Assembly (NCBI GenBank): GCA_027563145.1
Contig: CP071310.1
Location: 1-41,997, forward strand
From: Halocatena halophila
GTDB lineage: Archaea > Halobacteriota > Halobacteria > Halobacteriales > Haloarculaceae
Reading direction: 5' to 3'
Length of the DNA stretch: 41,997 nucleotides
This document shows, one piece after another, positions 22,024 to 30,881 of this stretch; the first letter of the stretch is position 1, and each line of letters opens with the position of its first letter. The notes below the pieces were generated by a model. That model saw nothing but the letters and a program-made list of their open reading frames with translations, made no database searches and had not been told where the DNA came from. The position numbers and the translations under genes are program-made.

Positions 22024-25000
22024 TTATGTTGGTGGAGGACCAGTTACCTGCGCCTCTGGAGCCGGTAAGACCGATCCTTTCTCTGGCGTGGGGCGGCTTG
22101 CAGTCCTATCGTCACCACGAACCCCGACAGATCCCGTATAGTATTCTATAGTGTGTGTTTCGTCGGGGTCCTCAGCGGTTTCCCCAGGTGCCTCCACCGT
22201 CGGTAATGAAGCCTGGCCGAGCCCAGGATCCTCGATCGTCGAGAACGCGTTGGCTTTCCCAACTCCTGGATCATGGCGGTCCAGGTACCCGAGGTCGGTG
22301 AACTCCGAAAGCACACGCTGGACACTCCGTCGCGAGGACCCCACCGCGTCGTCCTCCAGGATATCGCTGACGGTGAAGGACTGCCCGCTCCGTAGGTATG
22401 GCCGCATGGCCTCGCGAACGTCACGAGCGGTCGCTGAGTGCGATGTGACGACGGCTCCATCGGCCGTCACAGGCAGTTCATCACGCAGTGCTGCCGTGTG
22501 CGCGAACACCAACGCCCCGCCCTCGTCACGGCCGAATCGAAGAATCGCCTGCATGGTCTGATCCTCGTTCATATGCTTGAGGAACGCGTTCCCGATCTCA
22601 CAGCTGTAGTCAAGGTCGGTACCACGGCCGGTCACGGCCGCTTCTTCACCGCCCAGGGCAGCCCACTTCTCGGCGACTGCATGACCGTAATGCTGGGTCC
22701 CCAGGACAACGCCCAACCGACAGCCGGCAAAAGCGTTCGATCCAGTTACGTTCCCGTAGTTGTCGATCACACTGATATCGCCCTCAAGCTGTGGCTCGAT
22801 CTCCTCACGGACGCATTTGGTTGTCAGGACGCCAGGCTTGCCAGTGGATTCGAGTCGATCCGATCGAATCCGTTGATCGCCGTATTCACGGGCAACTTCA
22901 CGGACAAGCTCGATATCGCCACTGAAGTTCTTACTTCCGGTTGGCCCCTCGTATGTCTTCATGTGTGGCGTGGTCTGGACGACCTGGATGTTGAATATCT
23001 CGCGAAGGAACTCGCGTCGTTCTGCGGTAGACCCGTGGATATTCACGGTCTCAACCGATCCGCCGAGTGATAGTGCCCATAGCTCTTCTCGCCCGGTTGC
23101 ATCCAGCCCCACGACTGGATTCGGTCGGCCGTCCCGAGCGATGAAGTCCGGTGGAGCGTGGACATGAGCGCCTTTGTGATCCTCATCGAACAGGATTGTT
23201 GACCCATCAAACTTGGTTCGAGCAAGCGTTGTGCCCTCTTTGATATCCCACGAGAACGACTGTGTGGTGATACGCTCTGTCTCATCGGAAACCGTCGCGA
23301 AGAGCAGCAGGTACGCATCGGGATGCGCGTGCGGATCATCACTTTCGACCGCCAGCGCTCGACAGCCATCTTCACCGCCATCGAGCGCTTTTCGAGTGGT
23401 CATGATAACGCCTCGGCCGATCGTGTTGTCCTGGCAGGCCCGCATGGCCCGGTCGAGCAACGCTCCGATCGGTCCGGCGAACGAGTGTTCAATCGCTCCG
23501 AGGTCTGTCTCTAACATGTTGAGAGCGCTGAAGAACATTCGAAGGTCATCGATGAGCTGTTGACCGATGCGGTCTCGTGGTCCGGCCCATGCGTCTCTCA
23601 CGGCGTCGTACGCGTCTCTGATGGCATCGGTGTCGTCGCGTGGGTCAGCGGTCTCAAATGTGTCGAGGATGTCTGTGTCGGCAAATGCGCCGGCGTGGCT
23701 CGCCCGTTCGACGGTGTCCTGCACATCAACCCACGCCTCCGCCGCGTCCAGGTGTTTGATAGCCTGCTGTGTCCGTGGATGCTCGGTTCCGTCACCCCGC
23801 AGCCAGCTGCGAACCCAGTCATTCTTCCAGAGATCGGTGGTGAGCAGGTCTGTCCGCGTTTCGATATCCCCGGTGTCGAGCGCTCCTGCCAACCAGACGG
23901 CGTGATCCAGGGCCTCCTCGCCAAAGCTGCGACTGAATGCTTCGCCAGGGAACTCATCGATCGTGACGGTTCGCGGCTCAACGTGTGTGCTCTCGTCCCG
24001 TCGCTCGTAGTAGGTCCGTGCGCTGGCCACGTGTGCGTGGCCGCGACTTCCGATCAACAGATCGATGGGCCGCTCTGGATCCGAAACATGCCCCCAAGCG
24101 CGTGTGTAGGGACATTGTGCAGCTGAGAGATCGTCGTGTTCGTGGTCATCCTCGTGCTGGCACGGTAGGTTCTCCTCGAACAGCGCCTCAGCGTGCTGGT
24201 GGATTTCGGCCGGTGAGAAACCAAGCTGTCGAGCAACAGCGACCGCCACTCGCCAGGCGTCGCCGTGGTGTCCGGTCGCGGTCGGACAGGTTGCACGATC
24301 CAGGTCAACTTCCTCGTCGTCCTCAGCGTCCGTGTGCTGGCTCTCAGCGAGCTGGGGTTCATTGCCGTTGTTGCCGTCCTCTTCTTCGTCGGCTTGGCTG
24401 ACGCGCTGGTGCAGCGCCTCTGGATCAGTGAGAAGTTGCTGGCCCTCTTCGCGGACAATTGCCGTCGCTTCGGTGACGAGTCGATCAGCACCACCAGTAC
24501 CGAACACTGGCAGGGTCATATGTGTCACACCGTACTGTTCGGCCTTCTCAGCTACTTCCTGCTGGAGTTCCTTCCGTGGCGCGAGGTAGAGAGTGGGAAC
24601 GTCCTTAGCCGTCTTGACAGTGGACGTCGTCTTTCCGAGTGCTGGATCGTCTGTCCGGACGTGCATTGTCTCGGCATCCTGAGCGCAGGCTCGATACCCA
24701 GCCTCGACCTTGTCGCGAGCCTCTTGGAGTGCGTTTTCTTCAGTCTCGAAGTCACCGACAAGCTCCTCTGCCGGCGGCAAGATGGCGTCGTGATCTGGCG
24801 TGCCGCAGACCCAGCGCGGCAGTGGCGCACCGCGTTCACGCACACACTGGTAGGCGTCACGAAAGGCTTCGCCAGCGAGCTCGGCATTGCACTCGTCGAT
24901 GATCTCCTCCTCGAGGGCGACGAACCGTACCGGATCAAGCACGCGGCCGTGCTCGCGACAGTAGAACTGGCCAGATCGGAATGCGACGATCCGCTCGCCA

Positions 25001-26838
25001 GATGCTGATTCCGCCCAGCTTGGATCGATGGTGCAGAGGACATCGCGCCCCTTCCCGCCAGCAACGACCTCCGACCGGATTGAGTCCAGATGCCAGTGAG
25101 TGAGTTGCTCTAAGGCCCCCTGGACGAGATCCCATCGCTCGGTAGCAAGCCGTTGATCGACGTACTCTGGGAGTGGAGCGCCGAACTCGTTCCGCGCGCG
25201 TTGATAGGCATCGGAATAGAGCGCATCGTCGAGAGGCTCCTGACAGCTCTGGCAATGTCGGCGCTCGATTGCCACGGCACGTACTACGTCAATCGTTTCT
25301 TGGCACTCTGGGCAGGCCCAGCCATTGTCAGTGATGTCGAGTTCGAAGTCTTTCGCCTCGTCCCCGCGTGCGTGTTCGTCGTCAAGATCGTCCGGAGTGG
25401 CGGCTTTGGCGGCCTGCCACGCTCGCTCAGGATCGATGACCACCTCTGCGTCGATCGGATCAACGCTTTCGTCATCATGCGTTTTTTCTGGCTCGTACTG
25501 TGGGATCTGGTAGCCCAACTCGCGAAGCCGTTCAACACCTTTGAACCACAGCTCACCGCGTGTTTTGCGTGGACTGGCGGTGTCAGGGCGGAGTTCGCCC
25601 AAATCGATGAGCGCCATGACGACCGGTCCACCGTATCCACCGCCACCAGTGTCTTGCCAGATGTCTCGACCAACGATGTTCGCCGTTCCGTTTGCGCTTT
25701 TTCCCCATGTTGGGACGAACGCCTGGTTATCTTCCGTCGTCGCAGCGTCGTCGTTCCAAGCATGGACGATCGTATCGGCTGCGACCCGCCGTGCATCGAT
25801 GCGGTTGATCGCAGCGAACTGATCGCGGATATCAGTGGTCGTTTCACTGCTGTCCGTCGCTTCTGGTTCGTGCTCGCCCGGATCGAACGCCTCGCGCTCG
25901 TCGTTGATGTCGCGTTCGAGAGGGAGCTGGTCGTGCTCGTCGAGCAGATCGTGCAGCTCCTGGTCATTCCAGTCACGGATCTTGACCGGCGTGCCTGGAA
26001 CGTGCTCACCAGTTGCGACACAGACCCGTTTACCGGCGTAGATCTCGATGCTTGGGAGTTCGTCATTATCTCCCCACGGTTCGTCATCGAGATCCCACGT
26101 AGCCTGCTTGACGCCCTCGGGGAGTTCGCCCCGATAGTTTGCGTGAACGCCAGCGCCGGACTGCGAGATATCGGTGTACGTAGCGCCGAGCTGATCGAGC
26201 ACCTCAACGAACGCTGGATGGACGTCTCCCGTTTCTGAACAGCGGACATCGTCGCCGTCGACGTACGCGTACGGATCATTCTCCTGCTGGAGAAATGCCC
26301 GTCCGTCGAGTCGTGGATCGTCTTCCGCGATTGCGATGGTCTCGCCGTCGGTGTAGTTGTCGGTGATGCCCCACTTCCAGCGGGCGTCTTCATCGGGGTC
26401 AGCGTCGGGGTGATCGCGATCAGCCCAGGGTGCGAACGGCTTTTTCTCGACGTGGCCCATCCACTGCTCGCGATTGAGCAGCTCAGGTGCCCAGACGCCG
26501 CTCTCTGGATTCGTGAAGTCTCTTGGGCCCAGATTTTCTGGCTCGCTCTTACGGCCCTGTGTGCGGTCGTCAGTGGCTTCGGACTCGTCACTCGACTCCT
26601 CGGTGCTGTCTGAGGTGTGTTCAGTGGGATCTTCTGCAACGGTCCAGGTCGGAAACGCGGCATCACTGCCTTCTTCGACGAGTGTTCCCTCATCGATCGC
26701 CTGGTCGATCGCCTGCGTCGCGTCATCGGTGGAGACTTCCAGCCGATCAGCGATCGCGCTAATCAATTCACCGTACGTGGCCGGTTCGAGCTCGTCGACG
26801 AGTGACTGCCAAGCGTTCGAGGAGATGTCGTCGATCAC
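22024..26838 (-). CDS. Large primase-helicase replication protein, 1604 residues
   Basis: Probable replication initiator/primase-helicase of the plasmid. Domains in order: a winged helix (about residues 5-65); acidic linker; a region of about 110-300 (KKPFAPWADRDHPDADP, YAYVDGDDVR..GDVHPAFVEVL, YTDISQSGAGVHANYRGELP, IEIYAGKRVCVATGEHV) like the N-terminal domain of haloarchaeal plasmid and phage primases; an associated helical domain; a zinc finger near 508-532 (CPECQ..RRHCQSC); a helicase-like ATPase with Walker A DDPALGKTT near 735 and Walker B VTIDEF near 960; and a C-terminal winged helix near 1500 (SFTVSDILEDDAVGSSRRSV). The GTG start at 26838 overlaps the stop of a short leader frame. 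An AEP-type catalytic triad was not pinned down. Confidence 0.85.
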   Translation of the reverse strand: MIDDISSNAWQSLVDELEPATYGELISAIADRLEVSTDDATQAIDQAIDEGTLVEEGSDAAFPTWTVAEDPTEHTSDSTEESSDESEATDDRTQGRKSEPENLGPRDFTNPESGVWAPELLNREQWMGHVEKKPFAPWADRDHPDADPDEDARWKWGITDNYTDGETIAIAEDDPRLDGRAFLQQENDPYAYVDGDDVRCSETGDVHPAFVEVLDQLGATYTDISQSGAGVHANYRGELPEGVKQATWDLDDEPWGDNDELPSIEIYAGKRVCVATGEHVPGTPVKIRDWNDQELHDLLDEHDQLPLERDINDEREAFDPGEHEPEATDSSETTTDIRDQFAAINRIDARRVAADTIVHAWNDDAATTEDNQAFVPTWGKSANGTANIVGRDIWQDTGGGGYGGPVVMALIDLGELRPDTASPRKTRGELWFKGVERLRELGYQIPQYEPEKTHDDESVDPIDAEVVIDPERAWQAAKAATPDDLDDEHARGDEAKDFELDITDNGWACPECQETIDVVRAVAIERRHCQSCQEPLDDALYSDAYQRARNEFGAPLPEYVDQRLATERWDLVQGALEQLTHWHLDSIRSEVVAGGKGRDVLCTIDPSWAESASGERIVAFRSGQFYCREHGRVLDPVRFVALEEEIIDECNAELAGEAFRDAYQCVRERGAPLPRWVCGTPDHDAILPPAEELVGDFETEENALQEARDKVEAGYRACAQDAETMHVRTDDPALGKTTSTVKTAKDVPTLYLAPRKELQQEVAEKAEQYGVTHMTLPVFGTGGADRLVTEATAIVREEGQQLLTDPEALHQRVSQADEEEDGNNGNEPQLAESQHTDAEDDEEVDLDRATCPTATGHHGDAWRVAVAVARQLGFSPAEIHQHAEALFEENLPCQHEDDHEHDDLSAAQCPYTRAWGHVSDPERPIDLLIGSRGHAHVASARTYYERRDESTHVEPRTVTIDEFPGEAFSRSFGEEALDHAVWLAGALDTGDIETRTDLLTTDLWKNDWVRSWLRGDGTEHPRTQQAIKHLDAAEAWVDVQDTVERASHAGAFADTDILDTFETADPRDDTDAIRDAYDAVRDAWAGPRDRIGQQLIDDLRMFFSALNMLETDLGAIEHSFAGPIGALLDRAMRACQDNTIGRGVIMTTRKALDGGEDGCRALAVESDDPHAHPDAYLLLFATVSDETERITTQSFSWDIKEGTTLARTKFDGSTILFDEDHKGAHVHAPPDFIARDGRPNPVVGLDATGREELWALSLGGSVETVNIHGSTAERREFLREIFNIQVVQTTPHMKTYEGPTGSKNFSGDIELVREVAREYGDQRIRSDRLESTGKPGVLTTKCVREEIEPQLEGDISVIDNYGNVTGSNAFAGCRLGVVLGTQHYGHAVAEKWAALGGEEAAVTGRGTDLDYSCEIGNAFLKHMNEDQTMQAILRFGRDEGGALVFAHTAALRDELPVTADGAVVTSHSATARDVREAMRPYLRSGQSFTVSDILEDDAVGSSRRSVQRVLSEFTDLGYLDRHDPGVGKANAFSTIEDPGLGQASLPTVEAPGETAEDPDETHTIEYYTGSVGVRGDDRTASRPTPEKGSVLPAPEAQVTGPPPT

Positions 26839-26924
26839 GGCCGACCACCTCGTACACCGTCTGTGGTTTCCTTATCGTCCGATACTTGAGTCGTCGTGAA
26901 ACTGCCTTTGCTGTGTGTCATCAT
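26835..26924 (-). CDS. Possible 29-residue leader peptide of the replication gene
   Basis: Short frame beginning MMTHSKGSFTTTQVSDDKET; its TGA lies inside the GTG start of the replication protein (GTGA at 26835-26838). Such overlap couples translation, so it could set the level of the initiator. It has no motif; the overlap is the only evidence. Confidence 0.35.
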   Translation of the reverse strand: MMTHSKGSFTTTQVSDDKETTDGVRGGRP

Positions 26925-27226
26925 GCACCGCGCTGGTGCGTCGATCCGGTTCCAGGACCGCTCAGCTGTCTTCCGGGGTCAGCACGATCGCTGCAGAGAG
27001 CATCCGCTCGTGGACCCAAACGATTAAGACTGCTGGGCAAGAAAACGCAAGTAACGGAAAGTTGCCATCGGGGGCATTGGGTGGTGGGACACCCCTCGAA
27101 CCCCGATGGATTCCTGCGGTTTCTTGACGCGTTGAGAGTCGTCTTTGCTTCTTTTCCTGTGCATCCCACGCCCAGCCTTATAAAACCGGGTGACCTCCTG
27201 GTATCAAACCGATAACTCATTGACAG
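26925..27226. other. Intergenic region with a nested hairpin
   Basis: No strong gene. A perfect nine-pair stem CCATCGGGG (27065-27073) / CCCCGATGG (27101-27109) encloses a second stem GGGTG/CACCC (27079-27083, 27090-27094). TTATAAAA at 27178-27185 is a good TATA box on either strand. A leftward 46-codon frame (27164 to 27024) follows it but begins too close to the box for the usual leaderless spacing. Probably the regulatory region of the replication gene, possibly an antisense RNA. Confidence 0.45.
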
Positions 27227-27829
27227 TCACCCCTGCGGCTCCAGCCTGTCAAATTCAGCCTGGCAGTGACCGCAGATCGACAACCAGTCGTCGGGATCGG
27301 CCCAAACCGATGCGGGCTTACAAAGCTGTTCGCCACCCCCCTGGTATCGGCCGGTAGCGCTACAGAGCGATTGAGGTTCATCTCCCCGACAGGCCGGAAT
27401 GTGCGCTGTTTGCGACGTATTTCCCCGTGCTGAGCTGACTATCGGGTCGAGATCCGACGGTGTATCAGGTCGCTCGTCAGGAAGAGGGATAGCGTCCTCA
27501 TCGCCGGCGAGTGGGTGCGTTGGCTGAACGCGATAATCCGGCGGGTGGCAGCTCTTGCAGGGTGTGAGTTCCTCATCGATCGCGTCCTCGATCGTCCCCT
27601 CTGTGAGATTGTAGCGTGCGTGGGGGCACCCAGGGATTCCGGGGCCACGGCTTGAGTGATAGCACTCCGTTCCGAGGAAGACTGTAGCCTCCAGATCGGC
27701 TGGATTCCGGTATTTGAGGCTTTCATCTCCCGTCTGCTCTTCTTGGTGGTTGATTGTCGGTTCGTCGGGTCGGTGGTCGTCACAGTCAAGAAACTGCGCG
27801 ACCGTAGTTTGAATTGCTCGCTGTGACAT
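27227..27829 (-). CDS. Cys-rich probable zinc protein, 200 residues
   Basis: Not recognised. The product begins MSQRAIQTTVAQFLDCDDHR. Many Cys and His are spread along it: GTECYHSSRGPGIPGCPHAR, TPCKSCHPPDYR, IPACRGDEPQSLCSATGRYQ, and the C-terminal ICGHCQAEFDRLEP, so two or three zinc sites are likely. The start at 27829 is chosen over the GTG three codons earlier. It lies downstream of the structured RNA candidate on the same strand and could be read from the same promoter (TATA box 28082-28088), making that RNA a long leader. DNA binding is possible but not shown. Confidence 0.75.
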   Translation of the reverse strand: MSQRAIQTTVAQFLDCDDHRPDEPTINHQEEQTGDESLKYRNPADLEATVFLGTECYHSSRGPGIPGCPHARYNLTEGTIEDAIDEELTPCKSCHPPDYRVQPTHPLAGDEDAIPLPDERPDTPSDLDPIVSSARGNTSQTAHIPACRGDEPQSLCSATGRYQGGGEQLCKPASVWADPDDWLSICGHCQAEFDRLEPQG

Positions 27830-27882
27830 GGAAATCACGTTTGGTCGTCATCTTTCGCTGCAAGACAGGATGCGACAATCAG

Positions 27883-28059
27883 CGAGCGCCCGAACGCACC
27901 GGGATTACCAGTCCCGAAGCCCAAGGTGGGGTAACACCTTATGTGGAAGGGCACGTGCGTTCAACCACGCGCTGAGCGGTTCAGCGTAGCACCGATTGCC
28001 CAGGGGGTTCCTGTCAGGCCTCCCCTGGGTGATCTTCTGACGGTGAAGATCAGCGCTTG
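27883..28059 (-). ncRNA. 177-nt structured RNA candidate with tRNA-like domain
   Basis: A closed set of stems: outer stem 27883-27889 with 28053-28059 (seven pairs, one G-U); on the minus strand, reading 5' to 3', hairpin GATCTTC/GAAGATC (28031-28051), hairpin CCCAGGGG/CCCCTGGG (27999-28029), hairpin CGCTGA/TCAGCG (27970-27986), then a three-way junction: eight-pair stem GAACGCAC/GTGCGTTC (27892-27899, 27955-27962), an arm GCCC/GGGC with inner hairpin AAGGTG/CACCTT, and a 5+7+5 T-arm-like hairpin (27900-27916) stacked straight on the eight-pair stem, as in tRNA. A TATA box TTTATTA (28082-28088, minus) lies about 26 bases before position 28059. Function unknown; read-through could make it a leader of the 27829 gene. 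Confidence 0.6.
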
Positions 28060-28081
28060 AATGTCTATTCTATCCGGCGGG

Positions 28082-28111
28082 TAATAAATCTATTCTACGT
28101 ATGCGTAGAAT
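28082..28111. promoter_or_regulatory. Leftward TATA box and perfect palindromic operator
   Basis: TTTATTA on the minus strand (28082-28088) serves the structured RNA. Next to it ATTCTACG (28092-28099) and CGTAGAAT (28104-28111) form a perfect 8-bp inverted repeat with a four-base spacer. It lies between the RNA and the divergent winged-helix gene at 28157, whose product may bind it. Confidence 0.65.
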
Positions 28112-28156
28112 GGTGGGTGGCACATTTGTATTGTCCCCACCCTCTATTTCACACAC

Positions 28157-28456
28157 ATGCCCCGCGCCGATCGTGACGAACTCCCGACTGCGTCGTGGTT
28201 CCATGAAGCGGATAAATCTCTGCTTTATTTCTACGGTGGACATATTGATGGCCCGTTCCTTTGCCCGCCCACCCCAGTAGCGGAGAACATCTCGATCCAT
28301 GAAACCCATGCCCGCAATCGCGTCCGAACTCTCACCGAAGCTGGGATGCTTGAACAGCAGAACACCAGTTATCGGATAACCTCTCTGGGACGCAGATACG
28401 TGGAGGGTAGGGTTGATAAGGCCGAGCTTGAGTCCCTTGCCCCCATGGACGGATGA
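28157..28456 (+). CDS. Winged-helix regulator, 99 residues
   Basis: Probable transcription regulator of the haloarchaeal MarR-like small winged-helix group. Seen: NISIHETHARNRVRTLTEAG as recognition helix region and MLEQQNTSYRITSLGRRYVE as the wing with the common LG-R-YVEG ending. The N-terminal MPRADRDELPTASWFHEADK with DxLLYF is frequent in such regulators (TYMT-type start, 'the enemy of relatives' not identified). A TATA-like TTGTATT (28127-28133) lies 24 bases before the ATG, giving a leaderless message. A perfect palindrome 45 bases upstream is its likely operator, shared with the leftward structured RNA. Confidence 0.8.
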   Translation: MPRADRDELPTASWFHEADKSLLYFYGGHIDGPFLCPPTPVAENISIHETHARNRVRTLTEAGMLEQQNTSYRITSLGRRYVEGRVDKAELESLAPMDG

Positions 28457-28591
28457 GTTCATCACCGTGTGAGAACAACCCCCAGTCTATGGGTTAAATG
28501 TTTTGTATATTACCATTGTATGTTGATAGTGGGATATATCATCGATTCCAGCCACGTACTTTCATATAGCATCGATACTGATACGAATATT

Positions 28592-30040
28592 ATGACTCGA
28601 CGGGGACAGAAAAATTGGTCCACAGCTACTCTTGGAATAACGGCGAGTATTTTACGGTGCCTCTCCTCAAACACCCTCGCTACACTTGCACTGGTACAAG
28701 AAACCCCTGAGATCACGCAATCAGAGATTGCAGATGAATTAGATCGGTCACAATCGACTGTTTCCTCGTATTACCATTCGTTATCGTTAAAGCCTGCTCC
28801 CGTATCCCTCGTCACGAAGTCAAAAAATCGATATGTGGTGTCTCAGATTGGGGAAGGGGTCATCGATCTCATAACCGGTGCTCTTGAACAGCAGGGATTT
28901 GATGATATCGATTGGACTTCCCAAAGATACAGGAAACAGGTTGATGATTTTCTCTCGCCGCTCTGTGCCTCACGCAGCGAAGCACCCTTCTTCATTCTGG
29001 ATGCTCTTGGCAATCGAAGTGGGATTGTTACTCTCGGAGGGAACCCAGATCCGGTCCCATTCGATAGAGTTGTATCTGATGTGGTGAATAGAATGCAAGA
29101 GCAAGATACCCCCACGTCTAAAAAACAAATTGGCCAGATTCTGGATCGGTTTGAGGAAGAAGGCGTTCTAGCATGTAGTGGTGACAGGATATATCTGGAA
29201 GAGAAAGGTATCTCCCATGCTCATTTAATGGGCCAGCTAGCAAAGCTCATTGATCGTCGGGTAGATCATGGCAAGACCAGCAAGAGTGCTGATAGCGATG
29301 ATTCCTGGGATGGAATGGATAGCATTGTAAATCAACTTCGTCGCGAGCGCATTGCGACAGCTTGGAGCATCGAAAACGCAGACTCTCGATTAATTGATGA
29401 TTCTCATTATTATCATCTCTTGAAACGGATTGATGTGCTTGATACGCCCAATAACGAGTGGTCGAGTATTCGGTGGTTAACTGTTGAAAATGTGACTTCC
29501 GATCCGACAACAGCATTGACTCACAAAGAAAGTGGTGAGAATAAAATCGAATTTGATGATCTTGCGTTAGAAGCATATTTAGATGAGATTGGTGGTCGGA
29601 GGCTTGCTACACGTGATCTCGTAGATCAACAGCCATCTTTTGAACAAAAAGTGAAAGTCCTTTTCCCGGAGCCATTGCCGCCAGGTGAATCAATAACGGT
29701 TTGTTATCGTATTCGATGGCCAAACGAGCTATCATACTATTCACCTTCAGACGAAGGAGAACTGACTCAGAGCATCTCTCTCACCAGGTATATGCGTGGT
29801 GTAGCCGAGTTGCAATTCGGTGTTGTTGATTTGGTGAATCATGCTGGTATCGACTGTCGTGGGCTTGTAGAAGAGAAAAACAGCCCCTGGGAAAAGATTT
29901 CAGCTACTCCAGTTCATTTTGAAGCAGAGGAGCGAGTCGATCTTGCATCGGTTCATGGTGAGGGATATCGGGGTTATTTATACACCATCACCAATCCCGA
30001 TTCGCCCTCGTACCGGATTTATTACAATCCGGTCCAGTAG
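28592..30040 (+). CDS. Two-domain winged-helix protein with long C-terminal region, 482 residues
   Basis: Large regulator-like protein of unknown role. A first winged helix at about residues 20-85 (LATLALVQETPEITQSEIAD, LDRSQSTVSSYYHSLSLKPA) and a second at about 150-205 (TPTSKKQIGQILDRFEEEGV, LACSGDRIYLEEKG). The rest (about 260-482) is mixed alpha/beta and ends in NPDSPSYRIYYNPVQ; the segment KVLFPEPLPPGESITVCYRI suggests a beta-sandwich. The start at 28592 is supported by CATATAG 26 bases upstream; the frame is open further upstream. Base composition is more AT-rich than the operon genes, a sign of separate origin. The methyltransferase gene follows after 10 bases. Confidence 0.7.
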   Translation: MTRRGQKNWSTATLGITASILRCLSSNTLATLALVQETPEITQSEIADELDRSQSTVSSYYHSLSLKPAPVSLVTKSKNRYVVSQIGEGVIDLITGALEQQGFDDIDWTSQRYRKQVDDFLSPLCASRSEAPFFILDALGNRSGIVTLGGNPDPVPFDRVVSDVVNRMQEQDTPTSKKQIGQILDRFEEEGVLACSGDRIYLEEKGISHAHLMGQLAKLIDRRVDHGKTSKSADSDDSWDGMDSIVNQLRRERIATAWSIENADSRLIDDSHYYHLLKRIDVLDTPNNEWSSIRWLTVENVTSDPTTALTHKESGENKIEFDDLALEAYLDEIGGRRLATRDLVDQQPSFEQKVKVLFPEPLPPGESITVCYRIRWPNELSYYSPSDEGELTQSISLTRYMRGVAELQFGVVDLVNHAGIDCRGLVEEKNSPWEKISATPVHFEAEERVDLASVHGEGYRGYLYTITNPDSPSYRIYYNPVQ

Positions 30041-30050
30041 TGTGATTACG

Positions 30051-30833
30051 ATGAGTGATTTCGACGGCACGCCCAGCTTCTACACCAGCGAAGAAGCCTT
30101 CGAAAAGTACCTCGGACAGACCTCCTATTACAGGGGACTACAGAGAGCTGTGACAGCTCTCGCCAGTGAGCTAATGCCTAATTCGATCATTGAATTTGGC
30201 TCAGGAACGGGTAACACAACGCTCGCATTGGCCGAAGAGCTGCCAAATGCACAGATCGTGGGGATCGATAACCGATCATCAGTCACAGAGATTTCTCGTT
30301 CGAACGCTCAGAAAATGGGGGCTGAAAATTGCCGTTTCGAGACGGCAGATATGATTGAGTACGTCAGTGAGGCCGATTCCCTCCCGGAACTCGCTGTGAT
30401 GCTCTACTCGTTCCATCACATTCCAGACCCAAATGAGAGAAAAATCTCGTTTCTTGAGGACTGTTATCGTGCGCTGTCTACAGGTGGACACGTGTGTATA
30501 GCAGAAACGTTCATCCAGATGGAGCCACAGTCCGAGGCTGCAACTCGGCGGGTCAGGACAAGGTGGGTAAATCGTGGTCTCGAAGCCTATGCCTCGACGT
30601 TCTGGTCTGCATTGGAGGGTGTTGAAGGAGACGCAATTGAACACGCACAGGACGTGGGAGAATTCGCACGCGATCACGAACTCGAAGCCGGTGAGAACGT
30701 GCGAACTCGGGATGAAGAGTACCTCATCACACGTGATTGGCTTGAGACCGCGGCTACGGATGTGGGCTTCGAGGTCGTCCTTTCTGAGCCAGTGAATGCG
30801 TTCGGCGAAAGCGTCGTTCTTCTCGGCAAGTGA
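30051..30833 (+). CDS. Class I SAM-dependent methyltransferase, 260 residues
   Basis: Small-molecule or protein methyltransferase of the Rossmann type. Seen: motif I IIEFGSGTGNTTLALAEELP at about residues 44-63, motif II IVGIDNRSS at about 67-75, a motif-III-like CRFETADMIEY, motif IV ELAVMLYSFHHIPDPNERKI at about 112-131, and the post-motif LEDCYRALSTGGHVCIAETF. The FHHIPD segment is that of UbiE-like enzymes. It starts 10 bases after the stop of the regulator-like gene. Substrate unknown; with the VOC gene next to it, it could be part of a small modification or resistance cassette, but that is a guess. Confidence 0.88.
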   Translation: MSDFDGTPSFYTSEEAFEKYLGQTSYYRGLQRAVTALASELMPNSIIEFGSGTGNTTLALAEELPNAQIVGIDNRSSVTEISRSNAQKMGAENCRFETADMIEYVSEADSLPELAVMLYSFHHIPDPNERKISFLEDCYRALSTGGHVCIAETFIQMEPQSEAATRRVRTRWVNRGLEAYASTFWSALEGVEGDAIEHAQDVGEFARDHELEAGENVRTRDEEYLITRDWLETAATDVGFEVVLSEPVNAFGESVVLLGK

Positions 30834-30881
30834 TGCTCTTGGTGCGAACCCTTACACTCCGGCCGGTCTGAGATCTGCTCC

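Noticed and set aside
22136..22151. GTATAG and CTATAG near the end of the primase-helicase gene
   Set aside because: One box is imperfect and the spacing is 10, not 12; it is explained by the coding sequence TIEYYTG.
25153..26238. Long open frame of 361 codons on the plus strand opposite the primase-helicase gene
   Set aside because: Antisense shadow of a GC-rich acidic gene; composition rich in Val, Arg, Ile with no motif and no start signal.
25284..26726. 480-codon alternative frame on the minus strand
   Set aside because: Ser/Thr/Arg-rich translation typical of a wrong frame of the primase-helicase gene.
27024..27164. 46-codon basic frame after a TATA box
   Set aside because: The ATG is too close to the box for the usual leaderless spacing and the frame passes through a perfect hairpin; noted only in the region entry.
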